Source: Acetobacter pomorum
Lineage (GTDB): Bacteria > Pseudomonadota > Alphaproteobacteria > Acetobacterales > Acetobacteraceae
Assembly (NCBI RefSeq): GCF_002738225.1
Contig: NZ_PEBQ01000135.1
Span: 1-64,000, forward strand
Direction of reading: 5' to 3'
DNA: 64,000 nucleotides
Shown in pieces: positions 1 through 14,404 of the stretch. Position 1 is the stretch's first letter, and each line of letters starts with the position of its first letter. Both the position numbers and the translations under genes were made by a program. The notes below the pieces were generated by a model. It was not told where the DNA came from. It made no database searches and saw only the letters and a list, made by a program, of their open reading frames with translations.

Positions 1-71
1 TTCAGCCAGCGGGCCAGCTTGCCCTCTGTCATGGTAGGAGAAAGGGCGGGCATTAAAATTTCAGTCGCCAT
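1..71 (-). CDS. pdhB: Pyruvate dehydrogenase E1 component beta subunit, N-terminus only
   Basis: The gene runs off the left edge of the window. The 23 visible residues begin MATEILMPALSPTMTEGK, the start of a biotinyl/lipoyl-attachment domain, and stop before the lysine that would be lipoylated. It lies 8 bp downstream of pdhA on the same strand. In alphaproteobacteria the E1-beta subunit carries its own N-terminal lipoyl domain, so pdhB is the best call. The E2 subunit (pdhC) begins in a similar way and cannot be excluded from this fragment alone, but the position directly after pdhA favours pdhB. Confidence 0.8.
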   Translation of the reverse strand, partial: MATEILMPALSPTMTEGKLARWL

Positions 72-79
72 GTTTATGC

Positions 80-1090
80 TCAAGCCTCCAGAACAACATC
101 CGTATAAAGTTCGGCCGGATCCGGTTCCGGGCTGGTCTGCGCAAATTCTGCAGAATCGTTTACAATGCCCTTGATCTCGGTTTCCATGGTTTTCAATTCT
201 GCTTCTGTAACGCCAGAATCCAGCAGGATGTGTTTGACATGTTCAATGGGATCACGCGTTTTGCGGACTTCGTCCACCTCATCTCGCGTGCGGTATTTTG
301 CCGGGTCTGACATGGAATGGCCGCGGTAGCGGTATGTCATCATTTCCAGCAGGTAAGGTCCCTTCCCTGCACGGCAATGTTTTACGGCTTCTTCTGCAGC
401 TGCATAGACGGCAGCAACATCCATGCCATCAACCCGCTTGCCGGGAATGCCCCATGGCTCACCGTTTTTATATAACTCGTGCGATGCAGATGCACGCTCA
501 ACAGATGTGCCCATACCGTAGCGGTTGTTTTCAATAACAAAAATGCACGGTAGTTTCAGCAGGGCTGCCAGGTTGAAGCTTTCATAAACCTGCCCCTGGT
601 TAGCGGCACCATCACCAAAATAGGCAACAGAAACTTCATCTGTATTGCGATATTTGTTGGCAAACGCCAGCCCGATACCCAAAGAAACCTGCGCACCGAC
701 AATGCCGTGCCCGCCATAAAAATTCTTCTCGCGGGAGAACATGTGCATGGAACCGCCCTTACCGTGGGAATACCCGGTAGAGCGCCCGGTAAGTTCTGCC
801 ATCACGCCCCGGGGTGTCATGCCTGCTACTAGCATCTGTCCGTGATCACGGTAGGATGTAATCAGCTTGTCACCTTCATGCAGGCTCATCTGGATACCAA
901 CCACCACAGCTTCCTGCCCAATATACAGGTGGCAGAAACCGCCAATCAGACCCATGCCATAAAGTTGCCCCGCTTTTTCTTCAAAACGGCGGATCAGAAG
1001 CATGTCATAGTAGGCTTTGAGAAACTGGTCTCGTGTTAAGGAAGGACCGTTATTTCCTGCCTTTCCGACCTGTTTGGCGTTCGTTCCCAT
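80..1090 (-). CDS. pdhA: Pyruvate dehydrogenase E1 component alpha subunit
   Basis: Thiamine-diphosphate-dependent E1-alpha, which decarboxylates pyruvate and passes the acetyl group to lipoyl-E2 in the cytoplasmic PDH complex. The protein has 336 residues, normal for the family. The ThDP/Mg motif is visible as GDGAANQGQ starting at about residue 159 and closing with ENN at about 188, and the active-site loop YRYRGHSMSDP follows. I chose the ATG at 1090, with AAAGG upstream, over an in-frame start at 1150 that would add 20 atypical residues. It is first in an operon with pdhB. A 126-bp gap separates it from moaC, so it probably has its own promoter. Confidence 0.95.
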   Translation of the reverse strand: MGTNAKQVGKAGNNGPSLTRDQFLKAYYDMLLIRRFEEKAGQLYGMGLIGGFCHLYIGQEAVVVGIQMSLHEGDKLITSYRDHGQMLVAGMTPRGVMAELTGRSTGYSHGKGGSMHMFSREKNFYGGHGIVGAQVSLGIGLAFANKYRNTDEVSVAYFGDGAANQGQVYESFNLAALLKLPCIFVIENNRYGMGTSVERASASHELYKNGEPWGIPGKRVDGMDVAAVYAAAEEAVKHCRAGKGPYLLEMMTYRYRGHSMSDPAKYRTRDEVDEVRKTRDPIEHVKHILLDSGVTEAELKTMETEIKGIVNDSAEFAQTSPEPDPAELYTDVVLEA

Positions 1091-1159
1091 GTGTGATGAA
1101 CCTTTTGCGATATGTAAACAGTTCGTAATAAATGGTGCGTAACACAACAAATATCTTCA

Positions 1160-1185
1160 GTTCTTCAGGGTAATTTCAGAAGAAC
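1160..1185. promoter_or_regulatory. Inverted repeat between moaC and pdhA
   Basis: GTTCTTC and GAAGAAC form a perfect 7-bp inverted repeat with a 12-bp spacer, in the 126-bp gap upstream of pdhA. It could be an operator for the pdh operon or a stem after moaC. No U-run follows on the minus strand, so an operator seems a little more likely. The function is not known from sequence. Confidence 0.3.
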
Positions 1186-1216
1186 CGGCAAAACGCGCAG
1201 TGTTTCGCATTATTCA

Positions 1217-1693
1217 TTATGCAGCGTTGTAGTCTCCCGAGCGGCCTCCACTTTTGTGAAGGAGCTTTATATTTTCTATCTGCATGCCGCGGTCAACTGC
1301 TTTGCACATATCATAAAGCGTAAGAGCTGCGGCAGATACGGCCGTTAACGCTTCCATTTCCACCCCGGTTGCACCGGTTGTTGTAACAGTTGCTGTAATC
1401 TCAATTCTGTTATCAGCGGGCGCCAGATCTACAGAGACACTGCTGAGACTAAGCGGATGACACAGCGGAATAATATCCGCCGTCTTTTTTGCAGCCATAA
1501 TACCGGCAATACGGGCTGTTGCCAGTACATCACCTTTTGGCGCATGGCCTGAAAGAATCATTTCCAACGTTTTGGGCTGCATCACAATGGCGCCAGTTGC
1601 AACGGCTTTGCGGCGCGTTGCAGGCTTGGCGGAAACATCCACCATATGCGCGCGCCCGGCCTCATCCAGATGCGTGAGTGTTGGGGAAGACAC
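1217..1693 (-). CDS. moaC: Cyclic pyranopterin monophosphate synthase MoaC
   Basis: Second step of molybdenum cofactor synthesis: it converts the MoaA product into cyclic pyranopterin monophosphate. Family blocks are visible: [12 protein letters not shown], the [23 protein letters not shown] helix, and KSGGRSGD near the C-terminus. The open frame extends up to 1759 inside trpC, but I prefer the GTG at 1693. It follows the trpC stop by one base, gives 158 residues (E. coli MoaC is about 160), and places the family start ([18 protein letters not shown]) near the N-terminus. It is last in the trp operon and probably translationally coupled to trpC. moeA, often the next gene in other alphaproteobacteria, is absent. 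Confidence 0.93.
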   Translation of the reverse strand: MSSPTLTHLDEAGRAHMVDVSAKPATRRKAVATGAIVMQPKTLEMILSGHAPKGDVLATARIAGIMAAKKTADIIPLCHPLSLSSVSVDLAPADNRIEITATVTTTGATGVEMEALTAVSAAALTLYDMCKAVDRGMQIENIKLLHKSGGRSGDYNAA

Positions 1694-1694
1694 T

Positions 1695-2561
1695 TCAGGC
1701 CAACCCCAGAAGTTTTTTGGCGGCATCACCGGGGTGCGGATCGCGCAGCAGAGATTCACCTACCAAAAAGCCGGTAACCCCAATGCTGGCAAGCTGCATA
1801 ATATCCTCATGCGTTTTGATTCCGCTTTCAGACACAATAATCCTGTCTGGCGGCACAAGAGGAGAAAGCTGGCGAGTTGTATCCAAATTGGTTTGAAGCG
1901 TTTTCAGGTTACGGTTGTTAATGCCGATCAGGAAGGTATCCAGCGCCAAGGCGCGGTTCAGTTCTTCTTCATCATGCACTTCTACCAGCACATCCATGTC
2001 CAGCCCTTTGGCATGGTCAACCAGTTCCAGCGCCATTTCATCGGACAGGATGGACATGATCAGCAAAATGCAATCAGCGCCAATCATGCGGCTTTCATAA
2101 ACCTGCCACGGATCAAGAATAAAATCCTTGCGCAACACTGGCAGGGAACATGCCGCCCGCGCCTTGCCCAGATCTTCATTGTCACCATGAAAGCAGGAGC
2201 TTTCCGTCAGCACGGAAATACAGGTTGCGCCTGCCTGTTCATATTCTGCGGCAATCTGGGCTGGATCGTAATTTTCACGCAGGATACCGGCAGAGGGAGA
2301 GGCCTTCTTGATTTCTGCAATCAGACCCACGGCGCGGTCTGCGGCCTTTTCCTTCAATGCCCGACCAAACCCACGCGGGGAATCCTGAGTTTCCTGCGCC
2401 TTGGCCGTGATTTCCTTAAGGGACATCAGGGTGGAGCGGTGTTCTACTTCCAGCTTGGTGCGTGCGCAGATGCGGGAGAGAACATCCGGCAGTTCTTCAA
2501 TCTTGCTGGCAAGAATGTCCGGAGCAGAAGCTGCCGAGGACGCGAGTGGTGTGTCGTTCAT
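1695..2561 (-). CDS. trpC: Indole-3-glycerol phosphate synthase
   Basis: Closes the ring of CdRP to give indole-3-glycerol phosphate in tryptophan synthesis. It is a single-function TIM barrel of 288 residues, with no fused TrpF. Visible active-site strands are [45 protein letters not shown] and VSESGI. It starts 17 bp after trpD and ends 1 bp before the moaC start. trpF, trpB and trpA are not in this window. Confidence 0.96.
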   Translation of the reverse strand: MNDTPLASSAASAPDILASKIEELPDVLSRICARTKLEVEHRSTLMSLKEITAKAQETQDSPRGFGRALKEKAADRAVGLIAEIKKASPSAGILRENYDPAQIAAEYEQAGATCISVLTESSCFHGDNEDLGKARAACSLPVLRKDFILDPWQVYESRMIGADCILLIMSILSDEMALELVDHAKGLDMDVLVEVHDEEELNRALALDTFLIGINNRNLKTLQTNLDTTRQLSPLVPPDRIIVSESGIKTHEDIMQLASIGVTGFLVGESLLRDPHPGDAAKKLLGLA

Positions 2562-2578
2562 GATTATCCTGTCATGTC

Positions 2579-3691
2579 TCAGGCGCGTGCATCCGGGTTG
2601 GAAGCGCGCAAACCATTCAGCACTGCTAAAGCCGTGCCATCATCCAGTGGGCGTGCGGCATAAGCTACACTTTCCCGCAAGGCCTGCGGATCAATGCGTC
2701 CGTCCCGCAGGAGTGTTACCCGCCCCGCTACATGCAGTGCGCAGGCGGCGTTCAGAATCACTGTATCACGATATGCCCCCGCTGCGCCATGCAACAAAGC
2801 TTCCAAAGCCTGTGCATTATAGTGGGCATCTCCGCCCAATATGGCGCTGACAGGCGCATGGGCAAGGCCCGCCATTTCCGGCGTGATGGAAAACGTGCAA
2901 ATATCTCCATCTTCCAGCGCAGCAACCTGTGTGGGGCCAGCCAGAGTAATTTCATCAATACCACCCTGCCCGTCTGCTGGCAGACCGCACACAGCCCAGA
3001 CCTTTTGGGAACCCAGGTTTTTAAGCACATTCACCAAAGGCTCCAGCCATGCGGGTGAAAAAACGCCCACAAGCTGCCGCTTAACGCCTGCCGGATTTAC
3101 CAAGGGCCCCATCAGGTTAAACAGTGTGCGCACCCCCAGCGTTTTACGTACAGGGGCAGCAAAACGCATGGCAGGATGATGATGTGGCGCAGAAAGGAAA
3201 ATAACGCGCTGTGCCTGCATCTGCTCGGCCAGCACTTCAGCTTGTGCAGAAAGAGGCACACTTAATGCTGCCAGCACATCAGATGCGCCGGAACGAGAAG
3301 AAACAGCACGATTACCGTGTTTGGCAACAGGTACGTTTAGTGCGCCCAGAACAAAAGCCACGGCGGTAGAAACATTGAGTGTGCCGTAATTGTCTCCACC
3401 CGTGCCGCATACATCTATGGTATCGGCGGGCATGGCGGGCACAGCATGCATGCGGGCGCGTAAAGCCGTTACACCACCAAGCAGTTCATCCTGTGTTTCT
3501 CCACGCACGCGCAAGGCCATCAGAAAAGCCGCAATGCGCTCTGGCGCAATCTGGCCGTCCATAATAACGCCAAATGCGGCCTCGGCCTCGGCTGCGTTCA
3601 GGGTTTGGCCTTCAGCAACACGCGCCAGAATGGTGGAGAAAAACTGTTCCCCTGTGTGGAGAGAGTCTGTGTCTTGCGTGGTTGCGGCCAT
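2579..3691 (-). CDS. trpD: Anthranilate phosphoribosyltransferase
   Basis: Transfers phosphoribose from PRPP to anthranilate. The protein has 370 residues; the core is the usual about 340, with a short N-terminal extension. The PRPP/Mg loop DVCGTGGDNYGTLNVST and the glycine-rich AKHGNRAVSSRSGASDVL segment are both intact. The ATG overlaps the trpG stop by one base (TGATG), which suggests coupled translation. It is a stand-alone enzyme, not fused to TrpG. Confidence 0.96.
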   Translation of the reverse strand: MAATTQDTDSLHTGEQFFSTILARVAEGQTLNAAEAEAAFGVIMDGQIAPERIAAFLMALRVRGETQDELLGGVTALRARMHAVPAMPADTIDVCGTGGDNYGTLNVSTAVAFVLGALNVPVAKHGNRAVSSRSGASDVLAALSVPLSAQAEVLAEQMQAQRVIFLSAPHHHPAMRFAAPVRKTLGVRTLFNLMGPLVNPAGVKRQLVGVFSPAWLEPLVNVLKNLGSQKVWAVCGLPADGQGGIDEITLAGPTQVAALEDGDICTFSITPEMAGLAHAPVSAILGGDAHYNAQALEALLHGAAGAYRDTVILNAACALHVAGRVTLLRDGRIDPQALRESVAYAARPLDDGTALAVLNGLRASNPDARA

Positions 3692-4287
3692 CAGACAACG
3701 GCCTGTTGTTCTTTCCAGGCGGATGCAATGGAAAGAAAATTTCTCATCAGCTCATGACCATATTCCGAGGCAATGCTTTCAGGATGAAACTGCACGCCTG
3801 ATATGGGATACTGCCGATGCCGCACCCCCATGATCACGCCATCTTCTGTCCATGCGGTAACTTCCAGAGCTTCCGGAATGCTGCTCGGTTCAAGCGTAAG
3901 GCTATGATAGCGCGTGGCATTGAACGGATTTGGCAAACCTGCAAACACATCCTGCCCGTCATGAAAAACCGGGCTGACCTTGCCATGCATGGGTGTGGGT
4001 GCGCGGACCACCTGCGCGCCAAATACCTGCCCAATAGCCTGATGCCCCAGACATACGCCAAAAACAGGCACCTTACCGGCTGCGGCAGATATCAGATCAC
4101 AGCAGATACCGGCTTCATTGGGTGAGCATGGGCCGGGGGAAAGCACAATAGCATCCGGTTTAAGGGCCAGTGCATCTTTTACACTCAGGGCATCGTTGCG
4201 GCGTACATCACATTGTGCGCCCAGTTCACCCAAGTAGTGAACAAGGTTGAATGTGAAGCTGTCATAATTGTCGATCAGAAGGATCAT
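3691..4287 (-). CDS. trpG: Anthranilate synthase component II (glutamine amidotransferase)
   Basis: Class I glutamine amidotransferase that supplies ammonia to TrpE. The catalytic triad is visible: Cys79 in GVCLGHQ, and His168 and Glu170 in QFHPES. The oxyanion motif [12 protein letters not shown] is present. At 198 residues it is of normal length. Its position between trpE and trpD marks it as the tryptophan enzyme. In organisms without a separate PabA such a protein often serves folate synthesis too, and I cannot tell whether that is so here. Confidence 0.94.
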   Translation of the reverse strand: MILLIDNYDSFTFNLVHYLGELGAQCDVRRNDALSVKDALALKPDAIVLSPGPCSPNEAGICCDLISAAAGKVPVFGVCLGHQAIGQVFGAQVVRAPTPMHGKVSPVFHDGQDVFAGLPNPFNATRYHSLTLEPSSIPEALEVTAWTEDGVIMGVRHRQYPISGVQFHPESIASEYGHELMRNFLSIASAWKEQQAVV

Positions 4288-4345
4288 AGCCGAATGATGA
4301 CCTTATGTGCTGTTGGGGTCAAATAAGAATGGAACAGAAATAACA

Positions 4346-5887
4346 TTATGAGCGCCCAGCCCTAACCTGTTCCAGTGCGGCTTCAGCAGCGCGGAATACA
4401 GCACGGGCTTTATGGCGTGTTTCTTCATATTCCATTTCGGGCACACTGTCTGCCACTACGCCGCAGCCTGCCTGCACATGCATTTGTCCATCTTTTACAA
4501 CAGCCATGCGCAGCCCAATACATGTATCCATGTTGCCGCCTGCCCCAAAATATCCAATGCAGCCAGCATAGGTAGCGCGGCGGGTGCGTTCCACTTCATC
4601 AATAATTTCCATGGCGCGAATTTTGGGGGCGCCTGTAAGGGTGCCTGCGGGAAAGGCCGCCACAAGGGCATCCAATGCTTCCAGCTCCGGCTTGAGCGTG
4701 CCCTGCACGTTGGAAGAAATGTGCATGACGTGGCTGAAGCGCTCAATAACGAATCGTTCGGTCACTTTTACCGTGCCGGGAATACTCACGCGGCCCACAT
4801 CATTGCGCCCAAGGTCAATCAGCATCAGATGTTCGGCCAGTTCTTTCTGGTCGGCCAGAAGGTCTTTTTCAAGTTGCAGATCTTCTTCTGCCGTCTTGCC
4901 ACGCGGCCGGGTGCCAGCAAGTGGGCGCACCGTCATGGTGCCATCCTGCAAACGCACCAGAATTTCGGGTGAAGATCCAACAAGCGCGAAGTCACCAAAA
5001 TCCAGATGGAACAGGAATGGTGCCGGATTGATACGCCGCAATGTCCGATACAGTGCTAAAGATGGCAGCGGGAACGGCGCAGAAAAGCGTTGGCTGGGCA
5101 CAACCTGAAATGCATCGCCAGCGGCAATATAGTCCTGAATACGCTCCACAGCCTGACAGAACGCTTCCTTGCTGAATGAAGAGCGTGGTTCGGCTGGTTC
5201 TGGCAGATTTTCAGGCGGTTTTGGCAGTGGTGGAAGAGCCCCGGCCAGACATGCCCGCGCTCGGTGTAACAGGTCCTGCGCCTTGTCCCATGCTTCCCCC
5301 GCGTTTTCGCCTTTCTGTGGGCGTATAGGAGCTGCAAGGATGAGTTCGTCACTCACTGTGTCAAATACGGCAAAAAGACCGGGACGCATGAGAATGGATT
5401 CAGGCAGATTCAGGTCGTCCGGTGGCGCATCTGGCAAATGTTCCATCTGGCGCACCATGTCATAGCCCAGATACCCAAATAAACCCGCCACCATGGGAGG
5501 AACCCCTTCGGGCAGTTCCAGCCGCGTGGCGTGGATAAGGGCGCGCAGGCTTTCCAGTGGTTTTTCCGTAAGAATACGGGGCGCGATATCCGGGTTTTCT
5601 GGGTTTTCATTCAGCGTGATCTGCCCGTTATGGCAGGTCCAGATAATATCCGGCTTAAGGGCAATTACCGAATAGCGCCCGCGCGATGTGCCGCCTTCCA
5701 CGCTTTCCAAAAGTAGGGTGTTTTTGCCTGTGCCACCATCAAAGCGTGCAAGGCGAAGATAGGCAGAAACAGGAGTGAGCAGATCTGCCGCTTCTACTGA
5801 AAACACGACAGAGGGCTGCCCCTGTGCCCAAGCTGCTTCACATTCCTGGCGAGAGGGTGAAGGCGCAATGCGTGCGGTAATGCTCAT
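4346..5887 (-). CDS. trpE: Anthranilate synthase component I
   Basis: Makes anthranilate from chorismate with ammonia from TrpG. It has 513 residues. The N-terminal domain keeps the LLLES tryptophan-binding motif, so feedback inhibition is expected. The C-terminal chorismate-binding domain shows GSSPEILVRL, RNDVGRVS, FSHVMHI and FPAGTLTGAPKIRAMEII. The start overlaps the stop of the upstream PpiD-like gene by 4 bp (ATGA), so trpE is probably expressed from the ppiD promoter. I see no trp leader peptide or attenuator at this junction. Confidence 0.96.
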   Translation of the reverse strand: MSITARIAPSPSRQECEAAWAQGQPSVVFSVEAADLLTPVSAYLRLARFDGGTGKNTLLLESVEGGTSRGRYSVIALKPDIIWTCHNGQITLNENPENPDIAPRILTEKPLESLRALIHATRLELPEGVPPMVAGLFGYLGYDMVRQMEHLPDAPPDDLNLPESILMRPGLFAVFDTVSDELILAAPIRPQKGENAGEAWDKAQDLLHRARACLAGALPPLPKPPENLPEPAEPRSSFSKEAFCQAVERIQDYIAAGDAFQVVPSQRFSAPFPLPSLALYRTLRRINPAPFLFHLDFGDFALVGSSPEILVRLQDGTMTVRPLAGTRPRGKTAEEDLQLEKDLLADQKELAEHLMLIDLGRNDVGRVSIPGTVKVTERFVIERFSHVMHISSNVQGTLKPELEALDALVAAFPAGTLTGAPKIRAMEIIDEVERTRRATYAGCIGYFGAGGNMDTCIGLRMAVVKDGQMHVQAGCGVVADSVPEMEYEETRHKARAVFRAAEAALEQVRAGRS

Positions 5888-7803
5888 GGCGTGGCTTCTC
5901 CTCCAAATCCGGCGGCAGATAGTGTGGCCATAACGGCGCGTTCGTTAATATGGGGCGGCGTATGCTTGCTAAGCGCTTCAATATAACTGGCAACCAGATC
6001 ATCGCTGTCCGCCTGTGCGAGAGAGTCTTTCAGGCGCTTTACGCCATCAGCCGGGGCTGGTGGGTTGGGAACAAACAGTTTTGTCACAACAGCTACCAGG
6101 AAGTGGCCGTCATCTTCTGTCATAACCGCCTGCCCCGGTTGCATATGTGGCAGATAATCCATCAGTGCTGTCGGAATGTTTTTGTTGGGCATGGCGTAGG
6201 AAAATGCCGCATCCCGCGTAAGCTGTGCGCCCGGTGCGTTTGTAATGCCCAAAGCCTGCTTGTTTTTGGCGGTCAGGTACAGGCTTGTTGCCTGCTCATC
6301 TGCCGCATGTTTGCGGGCTTCGGCCTCCCATGCGGTCACAACATCTGCATGCGCTTGTGCAAAAGTGCGTGGGGCTGCTGGTGTGGCTGTATCTACTTCC
6401 ACGGCAAAGCTGCTGTTATCCGGCCCATCTACAAGGGTTGCGCGCGCGCCGGGTTTTTGGGTGAAAATCTGGTGGATAATGACTTCACGTAGTTTGCCGG
6501 ATGCTGGCAGAGGAGCAGGCTCCTTATCCGCTGTCATGCCCTGTGCATCCAACGTGCCTGCCGCAGCCACAGCGCCCAGATCAGACGGAATGGCATCTAG
6601 CCCTTTGCCAGCCAGCGCATCTTGCAGCTTGCGTTTGCGTTCCCCCACAACAGATGGTGCAACAGCTGCCCGATACTGGGAAAGGATGTCTTTTTTGGCC
6701 TCTTCATATGGCGTGATATGCGGAGCCGTTATTTTTGTGACGCGAAAAACAGCCCATCCGCTTTCTGTTTTAAGCGGATCACTAATCCGATCTTCAGGAG
6801 CCTGAAAAACAGCCTGACGCAGCGTGGCAGATGGAATGGTGGATGGCCGGGCGTTTGGCATTTCTACCGCAGCGGCATTTTTTGCGCTGTTCTGAATAGC
6901 CTGCCAGTTGCCACCTGCTTTCCATGCGTTGGCAAGCGCTGTTGCCTGCGCCTGATCCTGCACGGTGATCAGTTGGATATCGCGTGTTTCCGGCACGTTG
7001 TAGCGCGTTTTTTGTTCATCATAGATGCGCTTGATATCGGCTTCATCCATATTGATGCTGTCTGCAACAGTTTGGGGAGATAGCACGACAATCTTGGCAT
7101 GGCGCAGTTCTGGCGTGCGGAACATCCATGGGTGGTTGTTATAATAGCGCTGCAACACAGCATCATCTGGGGCTTTGGGCGTTGGCTGAGCGGCAAATGG
7201 AATGCTTACAAAATCTACCACGCGGGTTTTAGCACCATAGGTCAGAAAACGCTGGAGCATTGTGTCTGAAACGCTACCCGCCTGTGCCAAGGGCTGTAAA
7301 ATGGTGCGGGTTGTCAGGTCATTGCGCACCATATCCAAAAAGTGCTGTTCCGTCAGCCCACGGTCACGCAGTTTCTGATTGAAGCTGGCACGGTCAAACT
7401 GGCCATTGGCGCCCTTGAAATAAGGGAGGGAGAACACTTCATCCCGCACAGCCGAATCAGGCACAGACACTTTAAGTTTTTGCGCGGCATTCAGCAGTTC
7501 GGCCTGCCCGATCAGGCGGCGCAGAATCTGGTAGGCAATCTGCCGCTGCATGGCCAGAGGGATTTGCGAAGGGTCCGTCACCCCCATCTGGCGTGCAATT
7601 GTTGGCAGTTCGGAGCGCAGGGCTGTGGCCAGGTCATCGGCAGAAACCTGCTGCTGCCCAACTTTGGCAACAACGTCTGTTTCTTCCCCCATATAGCCCA
7701 TAACATCGCCTATTCCCCAGCCGACAAACGCCAGGAAAATGACAATTGCAGTCACCCGGCCCAGCCAGGACTCAACAAAAACGCGACGTAGATAGGAAAT
7801 CAT
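5884..7803 (-). CDS. ppiD: PpiD/SurA-type periplasmic peptidyl-prolyl isomerase, membrane-anchored
   Basis: A 639-residue protein with a short cytoplasmic N-terminus, one membrane segment at about residues 17-36 (VTAIVIFLAFVGWGIGDVMG), a SurA-N-like chaperone region, a parvulin-type domain near the middle (ending around ESGWAVFRVTKITAP), and a long C-terminal part. The layout is that of PpiD, a chaperone at the Sec exit. Catalytic residues of parvulins are poorly conserved here, so chaperone activity is safer to infer than isomerase activity. It heads the trp operon, an arrangement I recognise from other alphaproteobacteria. Confidence 0.88.
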   Translation of the reverse strand: MISYLRRVFVESWLGRVTAIVIFLAFVGWGIGDVMGYMGEETDVVAKVGQQQVSADDLATALRSELPTIARQMGVTDPSQIPLAMQRQIAYQILRRLIGQAELLNAAQKLKVSVPDSAVRDEVFSLPYFKGANGQFDRASFNQKLRDRGLTEQHFLDMVRNDLTTRTILQPLAQAGSVSDTMLQRFLTYGAKTRVVDFVSIPFAAQPTPKAPDDAVLQRYYNNHPWMFRTPELRHAKIVVLSPQTVADSINMDEADIKRIYDEQKTRYNVPETRDIQLITVQDQAQATALANAWKAGGNWQAIQNSAKNAAAVEMPNARPSTIPSATLRQAVFQAPEDRISDPLKTESGWAVFRVTKITAPHITPYEEAKKDILSQYRAAVAPSVVGERKRKLQDALAGKGLDAIPSDLGAVAAAGTLDAQGMTADKEPAPLPASGKLREVIIHQIFTQKPGARATLVDGPDNSSFAVEVDTATPAAPRTFAQAHADVVTAWEAEARKHAADEQATSLYLTAKNKQALGITNAPGAQLTRDAAFSYAMPNKNIPTALMDYLPHMQPGQAVMTEDDGHFLVAVVTKLFVPNPPAPADGVKRLKDSLAQADSDDLVASYIEALSKHTPPHINERAVMATLSAAGFGGEATP

Positions 7804-8049
7804 GACCCGATGGATCCACAGCTATGCTTTAAAACATCACACCACAAAAGGGTATGCACAGGCGCGGCACCATAAGGGTAGCTGCGGTGCTTGACCAGAC
7901 ATAACCGTGCCTGCACGCCAGACAGGCAAGAATAAGGAGCCTGCTCTCTTGCCCCAAGGGGTGCCTCTATGGTTTAGCCTTTATGAAAGAACCATATTGT
8001 AAAATACGCATGCCCAATGGCATGGCGCGTTACAGATAAGGAGCTGGGC

Positions 8050-8790
8050 ATGACCAGACAGATTATTGTCGGCAACTGGAAAATGAATGGCCTGAGCCGT
8101 GATTCGCAGGAACTCGTCAAGGCCATTACCAGTGGCTTGCCCGCCAACAGTGCCGATGTGGTGGTGTGCCCGCCCTTTACCCAACTTGGGTTGCTGACAG
8201 AAGCGCTCAAGCCCACGCCGGTTAAGCTGGGTGCGCAGGATTGCCATCAGGAAGTTTCTGGCGCGCATACGGGTGATATTTCTGCCCCCATGCTGGCAGA
8301 TCTGGGCGTGTCTTACGTGATTTTGGGGCATTCAGAACGTCGTCAGGAACATGGTGAGCTGGACGAAACGGTGCGTGAAAAAGCTATGGCTGCCGCCAAA
8401 GCCGGGCTAACCCCCATTGTCTGTATTGGTGAAACTGAAGACCAGCGCGAAACCGGTGAGCACTTTGATGCATTGGGTTGGCAGATCAAGGGTTCCCTGC
8501 CCGATGGTTTCAACGGTATTCTGGCATATGAGCCAATCTGGGCCATTGGCACAGGCCTTGCTGCCACCACTGATCAGATTGCTGAAACCATGAAATTCCT
8601 GCGCGAAGAATTGGTGCGGCAGTTTGGAGAGGCTGGAAAAGTCATCAAAATCCTGTATGGAGGGTCCGTAAACGCCGGGAATGCGGCCACCATTTTGCCC
8701 ATTCCTGAAGTGGCGGGTGCGCTTGTTGGCGGTGCCAGCCTTAAGGCGGACGCGTTTCTTTCCATCGTCAGCGCAGCATCTGCTGCCTGA
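8050..8790 (+). CDS. tpiA: Triosephosphate isomerase
   Basis: Interconverts dihydroxyacetone phosphate and glyceraldehyde 3-phosphate, linking glycerol use (glp genes at 38-42 kb) to central metabolism. From the ATG at 8050, preceded by AAGGAG, the protein has 246 residues. Catalytic residues are Lys11 (NWKMNG), His94 (ILGHSERR) and Glu161 (AYEPIWAIGTG), and the phosphate loop YGGSVNAGN is present. The upstream in-frame start at 8017 lacks a ribosome site and is rejected. It is the first gene of tpiA-secG-pyrG-kdsA. Confidence 0.97.
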   Translation: MTRQIIVGNWKMNGLSRDSQELVKAITSGLPANSADVVVCPPFTQLGLLTEALKPTPVKLGAQDCHQEVSGAHTGDISAPMLADLGVSYVILGHSERRQEHGELDETVREKAMAAAKAGLTPIVCIGETEDQRETGEHFDALGWQIKGSLPDGFNGILAYEPIWAIGTGLAATTDQIAETMKFLREELVRQFGEAGKVIKILYGGSVNAGNAATILPIPEVAGALVGGASLKADAFLSIVSAASAA

Positions 8791-8816
8791 TTTGCTGTTC
8801 TGATCTGGAATCTGAC

Positions 8817-9161
8817 ATGACCACAGCCCTGCTGATCCTGCATTTCTGTGTGACCATAGCCCTGATTGGCGTTGTGCTAATTCAGCGGAGTGAAGGCGGC
8901 GGCCTTGGAATTGGGAGCAGCCAGGGCATGGGGGCTTTTATGTCCGGCCGTGGAACAGCCAACCTGCTTACGCGTACAACGGCTGTGCTGGCTGGCGTGT
9001 TCATGCTGCTTTCCCTGTTGCTGGCCGTGCTTTACAAAGGCTCTGTTACGGGTGAAGGGCACGATATTCTGGCCCAGCCTCCCGCAGCCACCACGCCCGC
9101 ACCTGCTGCTCCGGCAACAACGGCTCCGGCTCCGCAGCCAGCTACGCCGGCGCATCCGTAA
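8817..9161 (+). CDS. secG: Preprotein translocase subunit SecG
   Basis: Small inner-membrane partner of SecYE. It has 114 residues with two hydrophobic segments (about 1-22 and 52-72) separated by the conserved loop IQRSEGGGLGIGSSQGMG. The tail is an Ala/Pro/Thr-rich low-complexity stretch, common in alphaproteobacterial SecG. It sits between tpiA and pyrG, a conserved order. Confidence 0.93.
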   Translation: MTTALLILHFCVTIALIGVVLIQRSEGGGLGIGSSQGMGAFMSGRGTANLLTRTTAVLAGVFMLLSLLLAVLYKGSVTGEGHDILAQPPAATTPAPAAPATTAPAPQPATPAHP

Positions 9162-9172
9162 AATGCAGGTTT

Positions 9173-9204
9173 CTCTCTCCTTTCCGCCATGTGTAAGGAG
9201 AGAG
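9173..9204 (+). terminator. Hairpin in the secG-pyrG gap
   Basis: A perfect 10-bp stem, CTCTCTCCTT and AAGGAGAGAG, with a 12-nt loop, followed by CCCTTTTATCC. It starts 11 bases after the secG stop and about 100 bases before the pyrG start. The weak T tract suggests partial termination or an attenuator between secG and pyrG. Confidence 0.5.
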
Positions 9205-9248
9205 CCCTTTTATCCCTTCAGCTCCGCATGTCCTGTGGCATGCGGTAG

Positions 9249-11767
<2,519 letters not shown>

Positions 11768-11788
11768 GTAGCCAACCTGCTTTCCAGC

Positions 11789-11830
11789 AAAAAGCCGCAA
11801 CCTGATTTTTTCAGGCTGCGGCTTTTTTTT
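11789..11830. terminator. Bidirectional rho-independent terminator between kdsA and gyrB
   Basis: Stem AAAAGCCGCAACCTGA with TCAGGCTGCGGCTTTT around a short T-rich loop, closed by eight T on the plus strand and by TTTTT on the minus strand. It serves the convergent ends of kdsA (plus) and gyrB (minus). Confidence 0.9.
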
Positions 11831-11875
11831 ATAATTCTGCACAGGAGAGAAAAATCTCTCCCGTTCTCCTTTGTC

Positions 11876-14371
<2,496 letters not shown>

Positions 14372-14404
14372 TCAAACCTCTGGGGCCAGATTGAGCTGCG
14401 TGTT

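Noticed and set aside
1572..2663. 363-residue plus-strand frame
   Set aside because: It lies opposite moaC and trpC and has no family features; the minus-strand proteins are clear enzymes.
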